From positions 1 to 64,000 of the forward strand of contig JBAZZX010000007.1 of assembly GCA_041658585.1 (NCBI GenBank): a DNA stretch of 64,000 bases, written 5' to 3'. Shown one piece after another: positions 52,179 through 60,832 of this stretch (the first letter of the stretch is position 1; the number at the start of each line of letters is the position of its first letter). The notes under the pieces are model-generated. The model saw nothing but the letters and a program-made list of their open reading frames with translations, searched no databases and was not told where the DNA came from. The DNA comes from DYFC01 sp041658585. GTDB taxonomy: Bacteria > Nitrospirota > Thermodesulfovibrionia > Thermodesulfovibrionales > SM23-35. The position numbers and the translations under genes were made by a program.

Positions 52179-52853
52179 ATGCTCGATCAAAAAGGAATCA
52201 AAAGCATATTGCAGAAAGAAAATCCGTTTGTATTGGAAATCGGAAGCCATATAGGTCTCGACACGTTGAAATTTTTAAATGAATTTAAAGACATTACCAT
52301 CTATTGCTTTGAGCCGGACCCTCGATGTATAGCGGTTTTTAGAGAATTTGTTAAGGATACAAGATGTACTCTTATAGAGGCGGCTGTGTCAAATGCCGAT
52401 GGGATAGTCCTCCTGCATTTATCCGGAGGCTGGCCTCCAGGTTATAAAGATCAATGGGCCTGGGTTTTTGGACGGGGTGACTGGAACGCGTCGTCTTCCA
52501 TTAAAAATACAGTCTCGCATTCAAGTATGTATCCATGGCTTTCCTTTGAAAAAACAATCGAAGTGAGGACACTCAAGCTCGACACATGGACCAAAGAAAA
52601 CAGTGTTGGGAACATTGATTTTATATGGGCGGATGTACAGGGCGCTGAAAAAGAATTAATTGAAGGCGCTGTTAATACTCTTCCAATGGTAAATTATTTC
52701 TTTACCGAATATGGTGAAAAGTCCCCTTATCCCGATGCCTTGACCCGGCAAGAGACAATAGACCTGTTTAATCAATATGATTTTGAAATAGTGCGGCAGT
52801 ATTCTGATGATGGTGCGATAGGAAATCTGCTTTTCAAAAACAAATATTTATGA
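52179..52853 (+). CDS. FkbM-family methyltransferase
   Basis: A protein of 224 residues. The SAM-binding core is VLEIGSHIGLDTLKFLNEF with FEPDPRCIAVFREF. The FkbM-typical close is VRTLKLDTWTKE, FIWADVQGAEKELIEGA and YFFTEYGE. FkbM enzymes O-methylate sugars and other small molecules and are frequent in polysaccharide and flagellin-glycan loci. Its stop overlaps the next start (ATGA), so it is coupled to the TPR-GT9 gene. Confidence 0.9.
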   Translation: MLDQKGIKSILQKENPFVLEIGSHIGLDTLKFLNEFKDITIYCFEPDPRCIAVFREFVKDTRCTLIEAAVSNADGIVLLHLSGGWPPGYKDQWAWVFGRGDWNASSSIKNTVSHSSMYPWLSFEKTIEVRTLKLDTWTKENSVGNIDFIWADVQGAEKELIEGAVNTLPMVNYFFTEYGEKSPYPDALTRQETIDLFNQYDFEIVRQYSDDGAIGNLLFKNKYL

Positions 52854-54508
52854 AACCTGTCGTGAACATTGACAATAAACTCCAGGCAGCCTTTGAATAT
52901 TTTCAAAAAGGGAATCTCGAACAGGCAGAGCTTGCATGTAAAGACATTCTACAGCTTCAGCCTGACAATAGTGACGTACTTCACCTCCTCGGCGTAATAT
53001 CCTATCAACAGGGGAAACATGATCTTGCCGTTCAATATATAAACAAATCCATTGAAGTAGACCCCTGCAACGCCTCTGCATATTATAATCTGGGAACAGT
53101 TTTCAGAGAAAACGCGCAACTTGACGAGGCTGTCGACAGCTATAAAAAAGCCATTAATATCGACCCTGCCAATGCGGCTTCATATAATAATCTGGGCATA
53201 GCGCTGAAAGAGAAAGGGCTTATTGAGGAAGCGATATCCTGTTATCAGAAGGCGCTCGAACTAAACCCTGATATGATTGCAGTCTACTATAATATGGGAA
53301 GTATCTCTCAGGAAAAGGGGCAATTCGATGATGCCCTTTCATATTACGGCAGGGCAGCGGAGTTGGACAATCGGAACCCTGCTGTTCACAACAGTCTGGG
53401 GCTGGTCCTCAAAGAAAAGGGACTTCTTGATGAAGCCGTATCCCATTATCAAAAAGCCGTTGAATACGAGCCTGATAATGCGGCCTTTCATAATAACCTT
53501 GGAATTGCCTTAAAAGAAAAGGGGCGATTGGATGAAGCCGTTGTTCATCTTGAAAAATCTTTTGATATTGAGCCGAACGATACCGCATTAAACCAGATAT
53601 TCGAAATATCTTATTTGATCCTGCGCAAGGGTGACCTTCAGAAGGGGTGGAGCCTCTACTGGAGATTCAATGATTCCTACTGGCAAAAAAATATTCCCGC
53701 CAAACCTATCTGGAATGGATCGGATATACAGGGAAGTACCATCGTAATACAATCGGATGCAGGGTTCGGCGATGTAATTCAATATATCAGATACGCGCCG
53801 CTGGTAGCGGAAAGAGGCGCAAAGGTAATTTTGAATTGTCAAAAAGAGATTGTATCTTTACTGAAAAATGTTAAAGGGTTAACTACCGTAGTGACGGATA
53901 TTCCATTATCACAGTTTGATCTCTTCATCCCCATAAGGCGTCTGCCACTTGTGTTTGAAACAAAACTGGAAACCATTCCTTCAGAGGTCCCCTATATAAA
54001 GGCAAATCCTGAATTGGTACGGAAATGGAAAGAAAAGGTTCATTCCGAGAATGGAAAACTGAAGGTTGGTCTTGTGTGGGCAGCGGGACACGGCGACAGT
54101 AACCGTTCATGCCCCCTCAGCCTGTTCGCGCCGCTTACAAGCTTGCAGGATGTCACTTTTTACAGTTTACAGGTTGGGAAAGATGCAGACGGAGCTTTGA
54201 ACCCGCCGGAAGGCATGAAGCTTATCGATTACACCGAAGAGATAAAGGATTTTTCCTATACAGCTGCAATCATCGAAAATCTTGATCTGACAATCTCGGT
54301 GGACACGGCGGTTGCCCACGTTGCGGGCGCCATGGGTAAACCGGTCTGGAACCTGCTGCCTCATATTGTCGACAGCAGGTGGCTCCTGGAGCGCGAAGAC
54401 AGCCCGTGGTATCCTACGATGAAGCTTTTCCGACAGCCGTCTACCGGCGACTGGGAATCTGTAATCAGACGGGTATCGGAAAGCCTGAAGGCGTTAGTAT
54501 GTTTATAA
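52850..54508 (+). CDS. TPR-GT9-like glycosyltransferase 1
   Basis: A protein of 552 residues. The N-cap (MKPVVNIDNKLQAAFEYFQK) and about seven TPRs (to 240) lead into a heptosyltransferase-like GT-B half. It has ILRKGDLQKGWSLYWRF, VIQSDAGFGDVIQYIRYAPL, VGLVWAAGHGDSNRSC, LDLTISVDTAVAHVAGAMGK and SPWYPTMKLFRQ. GT9 relatives use ADP- or NDP-activated sugars. Paralogous to the enzyme near 60.8 kb. The ATG overlaps the FkbM stop. Confidence 0.88.
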   Translation: MKPVVNIDNKLQAAFEYFQKGNLEQAELACKDILQLQPDNSDVLHLLGVISYQQGKHDLAVQYINKSIEVDPCNASAYYNLGTVFRENAQLDEAVDSYKKAINIDPANAASYNNLGIALKEKGLIEEAISCYQKALELNPDMIAVYYNMGSISQEKGQFDDALSYYGRAAELDNRNPAVHNSLGLVLKEKGLLDEAVSHYQKAVEYEPDNAAFHNNLGIALKEKGRLDEAVVHLEKSFDIEPNDTALNQIFEISYLILRKGDLQKGWSLYWRFNDSYWQKNIPAKPIWNGSDIQGSTIVIQSDAGFGDVIQYIRYAPLVAERGAKVILNCQKEIVSLLKNVKGLTTVVTDIPLSQFDLFIPIRRLPLVFETKLETIPSEVPYIKANPELVRKWKEKVHSENGKLKVGLVWAAGHGDSNRSCPLSLFAPLTSLQDVTFYSLQVGKDADGALNPPEGMKLIDYTEEIKDFSYTAAIIENLDLTISVDTAVAHVAGAMGKPVWNLLPHIVDSRWLLEREDSPWYPTMKLFRQPSTGDWESVIRRVSESLKALVCL

Positions 54509-54622
54509 ACAGACATTAAATAATCCGTATGGTAACTACCCCATACCGCACAGCACTAAAGGTTTACATGACAGGATATGGTTTTTACAAAAGCGCTGTT
54601 TATATGATATATTTAATAAATA

Positions 54623-54692
54623 GAGCTTTTTGCAAAAGTATCTAAATTGTCACCCTCATAAGCGCTGTTTTAAGGACTTTTGCAAGAAGCTC
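54623..54692. repeat. Shortened copy of the TTGCAAAAGT-ended repeat
   Basis: Same arms as the 42.8-kb copy (54623-54639 and 54676-54692), same inner flanks TATCTAAATTGTCACCCT and GCTGTTTTAAGGAC, but the 64-base centre is deleted. The rest of the gap 54509-54804 shows no gene. Confidence 0.85.
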
Positions 54693-54804
54693 ATTAGTTA
54701 AATAATAAAGATATTTTCGACATAGCTTTGAATGCCACAGGCTTACGACTCTTCTTGAGACCCGTCCTGAAAAAGGTCATGAAGCGACTATAAAGGAGAT
54801 GATT

Positions 54805-56379
54805 ATGCTCACAGTATCGGTAACAGTCCTTGACCCGGACCCTAATGTATTTCTCAACCTGATGAAATCGTTGAAGCAATACACCCCGGAAATGACACAA
54901 CTTCTTATTTTCGATAATGGATCAGTATCAAAAGATTTCGTCAATATTGCAGAGCAGCATTTCGGGACTTCTCTCGCCGACCACAAGGTGAAACTCGAAA
55001 TCACCCATAGTGACAAGAATACAGGCTTCGCTGCTGCGCATAACCGGAATCTCACACGGGCTCAGGGAAAATATTTCGCGGTGCTTCATGATGATGTCCA
55101 GTTTTTCGACCAATGGGCCACTTCCATGATCAGCGTTCTTGCGGGGAATTCAAAAATTGCACAGGTAGGTCCCAAGACAAATGTCTTTAATACACTTGCA
55201 GGAGACAAAATAGGAGTATGGGAAGATACCGAAAACCCGGAGTATTGTGAAGGAAGCTGCTTTATTATGCCCGTCTCCCTGGCAAAAAAATACGGACTTT
55301 TTGACGAACAATTCCAGTATCACTATTTTGAGGACATGGATTTGTCCCTGCGTTTGAGGAAAGATGGATACACGCTGAAAAGTGTCGACATTAAATGGCA
55401 GCATCTCAGAAGCCAGACATCCGTCCGGTTGATGCAAACTAATCTTGACCTGCCCGGCTATTACGTCGTAAACGAATACCTGTTCAGGAAACGCTGGCAT
55501 TCTTATATGGCAAAGCAGAGGTTTGGAAAAACTATTGTCATAAAGAGGGGGGCTGAGATCGAAGATGTGTACCTCACTTTGCCTGTCATTGAGGCATTGA
55601 GAGAAAAGAATCCCGACAGCCTGATACTTCTCATGACGAATTTTAATGACGCAGTTGAGGGCTGTTTTGATATTGACGGGTATGTCACATTCAATTCCCC
55701 GGTCCCGTGCGACGAGTTCATCGATCTCGATTTTACCTATGAAAAAGACTTCCGGAAACATATAGTTGATTGTTACGCAAAGGTTGCAGGCGTTAAGCCG
55801 AAAAGAAGAACGGGAACACTCTATACCCAAACCAAAGACACTGATTACATTAACAATGTTCTGAAAGACTATCCTGAGTTTGTCGCACTCGATTTCAGCG
55901 ACTCCGTACCAGGCAGGCAATGGAGCAGGCAGAACTATGTCGAACTCGGAAGACGCCTTAAACAGGACGGATTCAAAATCGTTACCGTCGGCAAAACCGC
56001 TGCACAGCATCCCGATTTTCTCGATCCCGATCTGAATCTCGTCAATGTGCTATCACTGCAGCAGACAGGTCTTGTCATTTCAAAGAGCAATATTTTCATC
56101 GGCAGCGATGATATCCTTGCCCACTTTGCACAGACAACGCAAACTCCGCATATAATATTGTTCGGCGCTACCCAGCCTGAGTACATAATGGATACTGCCT
56201 TGCCGATGTTCATTCCCATAAGAACTCCTGTTGCATGCAGAGGGTGCAGGCACAGGTTCGCCGCCGGTGTCCACATTAACTGCCCGCGCAGCTTCACATG
56301 CATGGAAGCGATCACTGTTGACATGGTATATGGAATTTTCAAGGAAGTCATGGACCGGCTCAAGTCTCAGCGGAAATGA
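54805..56379 (+). CDS. GT2-GT9 bifunctional glycosyltransferase
   Basis: A protein of 524 residues. The N-terminal GT2 domain (1-215) has LLIFDNGSVSKDFV, TGFAAAHNRNLTRAQGKYF, VLHDDVQFF (DxD-like) and HYFEDMDLSLRLRKDGY. The C-terminal GT9 domain (about 240-520) has IVIKRGAEIEDVYLTLPVIE, GRQWSRQNYVELGRRL, FIGSDDILAHFAQTTQTPHI and a cysteine set CRGCRHR...NCPRSFTCM that may bind metal. Two sugar transfers in one chain are implied. The ATG at 54805 has AAGGAG six bases upstream; the earlier ATG lies on that box. Confidence 0.87.
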   Translation: MLTVSVTVLDPDPNVFLNLMKSLKQYTPEMTQLLIFDNGSVSKDFVNIAEQHFGTSLADHKVKLEITHSDKNTGFAAAHNRNLTRAQGKYFAVLHDDVQFFDQWATSMISVLAGNSKIAQVGPKTNVFNTLAGDKIGVWEDTENPEYCEGSCFIMPVSLAKKYGLFDEQFQYHYFEDMDLSLRLRKDGYTLKSVDIKWQHLRSQTSVRLMQTNLDLPGYYVVNEYLFRKRWHSYMAKQRFGKTIVIKRGAEIEDVYLTLPVIEALREKNPDSLILLMTNFNDAVEGCFDIDGYVTFNSPVPCDEFIDLDFTYEKDFRKHIVDCYAKVAGVKPKRRTGTLYTQTKDTDYINNVLKDYPEFVALDFSDSVPGRQWSRQNYVELGRRLKQDGFKIVTVGKTAAQHPDFLDPDLNLVNVLSLQQTGLVISKSNIFIGSDDILAHFAQTTQTPHIILFGATQPEYIMDTALPMFIPIRTPVACRGCRHRFAAGVHINCPRSFTCMEAITVDMVYGIFKEVMDRLKSQRK

Positions 56380-56403
56380 TTTGTCTCAGACATATAGTAA
56401 TCT

Positions 56404-57930
56404 ATGAATAATGAATCATTGACTGTTATCTTCTCAACAAGATCCGACAATCCCGCATTTCAGGATCACATTCGTGAAACCTGTGGAATCAAAGACGTCG
56501 AGATACTCCAGTTTGTAAACAACGGTGAATATGCATTGACGGAAATCTACAACAGGGGTCTGCGGGAATCAAGGAATACGGTTGTCGTCTTCACCCATGA
56601 CGACGTCGTCTTCGAACACGGGAGTAACTGGGGGAGGACCATTCTCAAACACTTTCGTGAAAGTGAGTTCGGAATCCTGGGAAAAGCGGGAACAACAAGT
56701 ATTACCACATCAGGCAAATGGTGGGATGAGTTGCATCTTCTGGTCGGGATTGTATGGCACGAGGGTATACACCCTGATACCGGCAAACTTGCGACATGGG
56801 AGAATAGCTACAGCGGTGATTTCGGAGATAAGATAATCGAAACAATAATGGTAGACGGGGTCTTTTTTGCGGTACACAAAGAAAGAATCCGTAAAGGATT
56901 CGACGAAAACATCAAAGGTTTCCATTTCTACGATGTGGATTTCGGCCTTGTAAACCATCTTGAGGGAGTCATGGTCGGCGTTATTTTCGATATAAAAATA
57001 ATCCATAAATCAATCGGAGAGACAAATAACCAGTGGGAACAAAACAGGTTAGTCTTTCTCAATAAATGGAGCTCCCGCCTTCCCTATCACATCGAGCCTG
57101 AAGTCATGTATGGTGACACCGGTACAATTTTAAGTGAAGGACCCGCTGTTGCGATCATCATCCACGTTCAGAATGGTTTCGATTCCCTGGTCCGCTGCAT
57201 TGAAAGCATCAGGGGAAAATCGCGCTATACCAACTATAAGCTCTATATCGCTTTCAGAACCCCTGATTCCCGGATAACACAAAGGTTCGACGATGCGCAA
57301 GATATAATTCTTGTTCAATCTTCCGCTGCCAGCCACGCCGGAATCATGAACAACATCGTAAAAAACCATGTCCTTTCCGATACGGACATACTCATCTTCT
57401 GTCATGACGATGTAGAACTCCTGAATGACGCCGTATCGTTGTGTGTCCGGATATATGCCGAAAATAAACAGGAAATAGGAACACTCGGTATCAGGCTGCA
57501 TCTCGGCAACAATAAGATACAGCATGCCGGCATTCAACTAACTATCGGCAAAGATGAGCAGTTGAGGATTTCCCATAAAGGATACGGGAGTTATTATAAT
57601 TATACTGTCGGGACAGAGCGTGACATCTTCAGCAACTCCGGCGCTTTCATGATGGTGAGCAGAGAACGTTTTCTATCGCTTGGCGGCTTTTCCGAATGGT
57701 ACATGCAATGGTTTGAGGATATCGATCTCAATTTCAGATTGGTCCTCGCAGGCAGGATAAATTATTTTTCCGGGGAGGCTGCCGGATACCACTACGAACT
57801 GGAGACAGCAAACGATCACGCTGAAAGTTTGAGGAAAAAGTCCGAAGACCTCAGGAACCTGCTTGGTTATATCCACAGGAACTTGAATAATCCAATAGTA
57901 ATGAAACATCTGAAGTTTATATATGCATAA
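56404..57930 (+). CDS. Double GT2 glycosyltransferase
   Basis: A protein of 508 residues with two GT2-type (GT-A) domains. The first (1-225) has LTVIFSTRSDNPAFQDHIRE, VVVFTHDDVVFEHGSNWG and FHFYDVDFGLVNHLEG. The second (about 240-505) has AVAIIIHVQNGFDSLVRCIE, DILIFCHDDVELL, GAFMMVSRERFLSLGGFSEW and QWFEDIDLNFRLVLAG. Both HDD sites look intact. It follows the GT2-GT9 gene after 24 bases. Confidence 0.85.
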   Translation: MNNESLTVIFSTRSDNPAFQDHIRETCGIKDVEILQFVNNGEYALTEIYNRGLRESRNTVVVFTHDDVVFEHGSNWGRTILKHFRESEFGILGKAGTTSITTSGKWWDELHLLVGIVWHEGIHPDTGKLATWENSYSGDFGDKIIETIMVDGVFFAVHKERIRKGFDENIKGFHFYDVDFGLVNHLEGVMVGVIFDIKIIHKSIGETNNQWEQNRLVFLNKWSSRLPYHIEPEVMYGDTGTILSEGPAVAIIIHVQNGFDSLVRCIESIRGKSRYTNYKLYIAFRTPDSRITQRFDDAQDIILVQSSAASHAGIMNNIVKNHVLSDTDILIFCHDDVELLNDAVSLCVRIYAENKQEIGTLGIRLHLGNNKIQHAGIQLTIGKDEQLRISHKGYGSYYNYTVGTERDIFSNSGAFMMVSRERFLSLGGFSEWYMQWFEDIDLNFRLVLAGRINYFSGEAAGYHYELETANDHAESLRKKSEDLRNLLGYIHRNLNNPIVMKHLKFIYA

Positions 57931-57948
57931 CCCACGGTCCACCATGTT

Positions 57949-58215
57949 GTCACCCTGAGCCTGTCGAAGGGTCAAAGAGTCAAAGGTCGAGGAGTTAAAG
58001 AGTTAAAGAGTCAAAGAGTCATGGTTCGACAAGCTCACCATGCTGTCACCCTGAGCCTGTCGAAGGGTCAAAGAGTTAAAGGGTCAATGGTTCGACAAGC
58101 TCACCATGCTGTCACCCTGAGCCTGTCGAAGGGTCAAGAGTCGTGGTTCGACAAGCTCACCATGACACACTTTATGATGTCATCCTGAACCGTGAGTTTG
58201 TCGAGGGATCAGGTT
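57949..58215. repeat. REP-like repeat cluster, four units
   Basis: Alternating CACCCTGAGCCTGTCGAAGG and TGGTTCGACAAGCTCACCAT motifs form three tandem inverted pairs and a fourth degenerate pair, with AAAGAGTTAAAGAGTCAAAG filler in the first. No gene in the 316-base gap 57931-58246. Confidence 0.9.
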
Positions 58216-58246
58216 ATATAACATAATTTACTTGTGAGGTTAAACA

Positions 58247-60574
58247 ATGAATAATGAATTATCTCTTAAAACTGCTATCGAACAGCAACAGGCAGGCAAA
58301 CTGGATGAAGCGGAGCATGCCTACCGGGAAATCCTGCAGAGTGAGCCTGAAAATGCCGACGTGCTTCATTTTCTCGGAATACTTCTGTTTCAAAAGAAGG
58401 ACAATGATTCGGCCTTGGCAATGATCAAAAAAGCCATTCAGATCAATCCGGGCAATGCAAATGCATACTATAATCTGGCGGGCATCCTTCAGGATATCGG
58501 AGAGCTTGACGAGGCATTAACATATTATCAGAAAGTCATCGAGATTAATCCGGATGTTGCCGATACTTATAATAGTATTGGCGCTGTACTTCAGAAAAAA
58601 GGACAGCTTGATGATGCTATAACTCACTTCAGAAAAGCACTGCAAATGAACCCGCAACTGGCGGTGACTCAACTCAATCTGGGGTATGCATTACATCAGA
58701 AAGGACAACTCGACGAGGCCATAACCTGTTATCAGAAAGCCATTGAGATCAATCCTGAATTCGATGACGCCTATTATAATCTTGGTGTTATCTTTCAGGC
58801 ACAGGGGCGCCTTGACGAAGCTTTGGTAAATTACTACAGTACGATGCACCACAACCCTGATAAAGTCGACGTCCATAACAACGTAGGTATTATCCTGAAA
58901 GCAATGTGGCAACTGGATGGAGCAGTGGCCAGTTTCAGAAACGCCTTAGGGATCAACCCCGACATCCCGGAAATCTGGAGCAATCTCGGGAATGCTCTTC
59001 ACGATAAGGGCGAAATCATCGAGGCCATTAAAGCCTATCAGGGGGCGCTTAAACTTAATCCCGACATGTTTCAAACCCACTATGATATGGGGAACGCGCT
59101 GAAAGAAGAAGGAAAGACGGAAGAAGCAATTTCAGCTTATGACAGGGCGATTGAATTGAAGCCCGGTCTTTTCAAGGCAAGCTGGGCCCGGTGCATGGCG
59201 CTTCTGCCGGTCATATATAATAATGAGCAGGACATAGGAAGGACACGCGATCTATATCGTGAGGAACTCCTGAAATTACAGGAGCGCCTCTCCCTTCAAA
59301 CTCCGGATGACGTCGATGCCGCAGCGGAAGCAGTCGGAAGCCAACAGCCTTTCTATCTCGCAGCGCAGGGATTTAATGACAAAGAGTTGCAGAAAATATA
59401 TGGAGCGATGGTATGCAAAATCATGGCCGCAAAGTATCCTCAATGGGCAGTCAATCCGTCCTTGTCTCCTACGCCTGATGGTGAGCCAATCAGGGTTGGA
59501 ATTGTATCAGGGTACTTTTATCGGCATTCAAACTGGAAACTGCCCATTAAAGGATGGGTTGAGAACCTTGACCGGAAGCGCTTCAGCCTCCACGGCTATT
59601 ACACAGGGAGAGAAAAGGACAAAGAGACGGATGCGGCGCGTGCCTGTTTCAGCAGATTTGTTGAGGACGTCTTTTCTTTTGAAAAGCTTTGTGAGACAAT
59701 CCGGAATGATAATCTCCATATTTTGATATTTCCCGAAATAGGCATGAATCCGATATCTCTGAGGCTTGCATCTCTGCGACTTGCTCCTGTTCAGTGCAAT
59801 TCCTGGGGGCATCCTGATACATCCGGCCTTCCGACTATTGACTATTATCTGAGCAGTGAGTTGATGGAACCGCCTGATGGCGACAATCATTACACGGAAC
59901 ACCTTATACGTTTACCGAATCTCTCTGTTTATTACACACCTCTGGAAATACCTGAAACTGAATCGAAGCGTGCATCCTTCAACCTTCGTGAGGAATCTGC
60001 GGTATATCTCTGCTGCCACGCTCTCTTCACCCATCTGCCTCAATATGACGAGATATATACTCGTATTGCCCGGCAAGCCGGCGATTGTCAGTTTGTTTTC
60101 ATCGCCCATGAAAGTGAACCAATTACAGAAAAGTTCCGCACAAGAATGCGCACTGCCTTTGAAACATCCGGCCTGGATGCCGACAGGTATCTTGTATTTC
60201 TCCCGATACTTGATCCTTCGAAATACCATTCACTCAACTGCCTTGCCGACGTTTTCCTCGATACCATTGGATGGTCCGGAGGGAACTCCACATTCGAGGC
60301 CCTTGCTTGCAACCTGCCCGTCGTAACACTCCCGGGAGAATTCATGAGAGGAAGGCATTGCTCCTCTATCCTTAGGATGATGGGTCTTACAGAGACCATA
60401 GCCGGCTCACTTGATGAGTATGTTGAACTGGCCGTCCGTATTGGAAAGGATTCCGGATTCCGGCGTTCGATTTCGGATAAAATCGCGGCAGATAAACATC
60501 TGATATATCAGGACCAGACATGTATCACAGCCCTTGAGGAATTTATTAAGAAGGTTGTCCGGGAAAAGTTGTAA
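58247..60574 (+). CDS. TPR-GT41-like glycosyltransferase 3 (divergent)
   Basis: A protein of 775 residues. The N-cap (NELSLKTAIEQQQAGKLDEA) and about nine TPRs reach residue 310, followed by a 60-residue helical insert. The catalytic half is a distant GT41 form: RVGIVSGYFYRHSNWKLPIK, HILIFPEIGMNPISLRLASL, LAPVQCNSWGHPDTSGLPTI and SGGNSTFEALACNLPVVTLP. The 'TTTTCEALWMGVPVI' wording of the other two is replaced by 'GGNSTFEALACNLPVV', so sugar or protein preference may differ. It starts 7 bases after GTGAGG. Confidence 0.87.
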   Translation: MNNELSLKTAIEQQQAGKLDEAEHAYREILQSEPENADVLHFLGILLFQKKDNDSALAMIKKAIQINPGNANAYYNLAGILQDIGELDEALTYYQKVIEINPDVADTYNSIGAVLQKKGQLDDAITHFRKALQMNPQLAVTQLNLGYALHQKGQLDEAITCYQKAIEINPEFDDAYYNLGVIFQAQGRLDEALVNYYSTMHHNPDKVDVHNNVGIILKAMWQLDGAVASFRNALGINPDIPEIWSNLGNALHDKGEIIEAIKAYQGALKLNPDMFQTHYDMGNALKEEGKTEEAISAYDRAIELKPGLFKASWARCMALLPVIYNNEQDIGRTRDLYREELLKLQERLSLQTPDDVDAAAEAVGSQQPFYLAAQGFNDKELQKIYGAMVCKIMAAKYPQWAVNPSLSPTPDGEPIRVGIVSGYFYRHSNWKLPIKGWVENLDRKRFSLHGYYTGREKDKETDAARACFSRFVEDVFSFEKLCETIRNDNLHILIFPEIGMNPISLRLASLRLAPVQCNSWGHPDTSGLPTIDYYLSSELMEPPDGDNHYTEHLIRLPNLSVYYTPLEIPETESKRASFNLREESAVYLCCHALFTHLPQYDEIYTRIARQAGDCQFVFIAHESEPITEKFRTRMRTAFETSGLDADRYLVFLPILDPSKYHSLNCLADVFLDTIGWSGGNSTFEALACNLPVVTLPGEFMRGRHCSSILRMMGLTETIAGSLDEYVELAVRIGKDSGFRRSISDKIAADKHLIYQDQTCITALEEFIKKVVREKL

Positions 60575-60589
60575 TTCTAACTCAACGGT

Positions 60590-60827
60590 AAAATGTCATG
60601 GTTAGTACAAGTGTCATGGTGAGTACAAGTGTCATGGTGAGTCGTAAGCTTGTCGAGTGGTGAGCTTGTCGAACCATGGCTTTTCATTTCAACCCTTCGA
60701 CAGGCTCAGGGTGACAGATTACTGATACCGTGCAAATGTCATAGTTAGTACAAGTGTCATGGTGAGCTTGTCGAACCATGGCCTTCACCCTTCGGCAAAC
60801 TCAGGGTGACAGATTACTGATGAGGAT
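60590..60827. repeat. REP-like repeat cluster
   Basis: Direct copies of AGTACAAGTGTCATGGTGAG, then TGGTGAGCTTGTCGAACCAT and CCCTTCGACAGGCTCAGGGT pairs, and a second cluster with GTGACAGATTACTGAT ends. The repeat runs right up to the ribosome-binding region of the next gene. Confidence 0.88.
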
Positions 60828-60832
60828 AAACT

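Noticed and set aside
57673..57975. Open frames beginning with TLRQAQGD
   Set aside because: The sequence is the translated REP-like repeat, and most of the frame is antisense to a GT2 gene. The same phrase appears at 42.7 and 60.8 kb.
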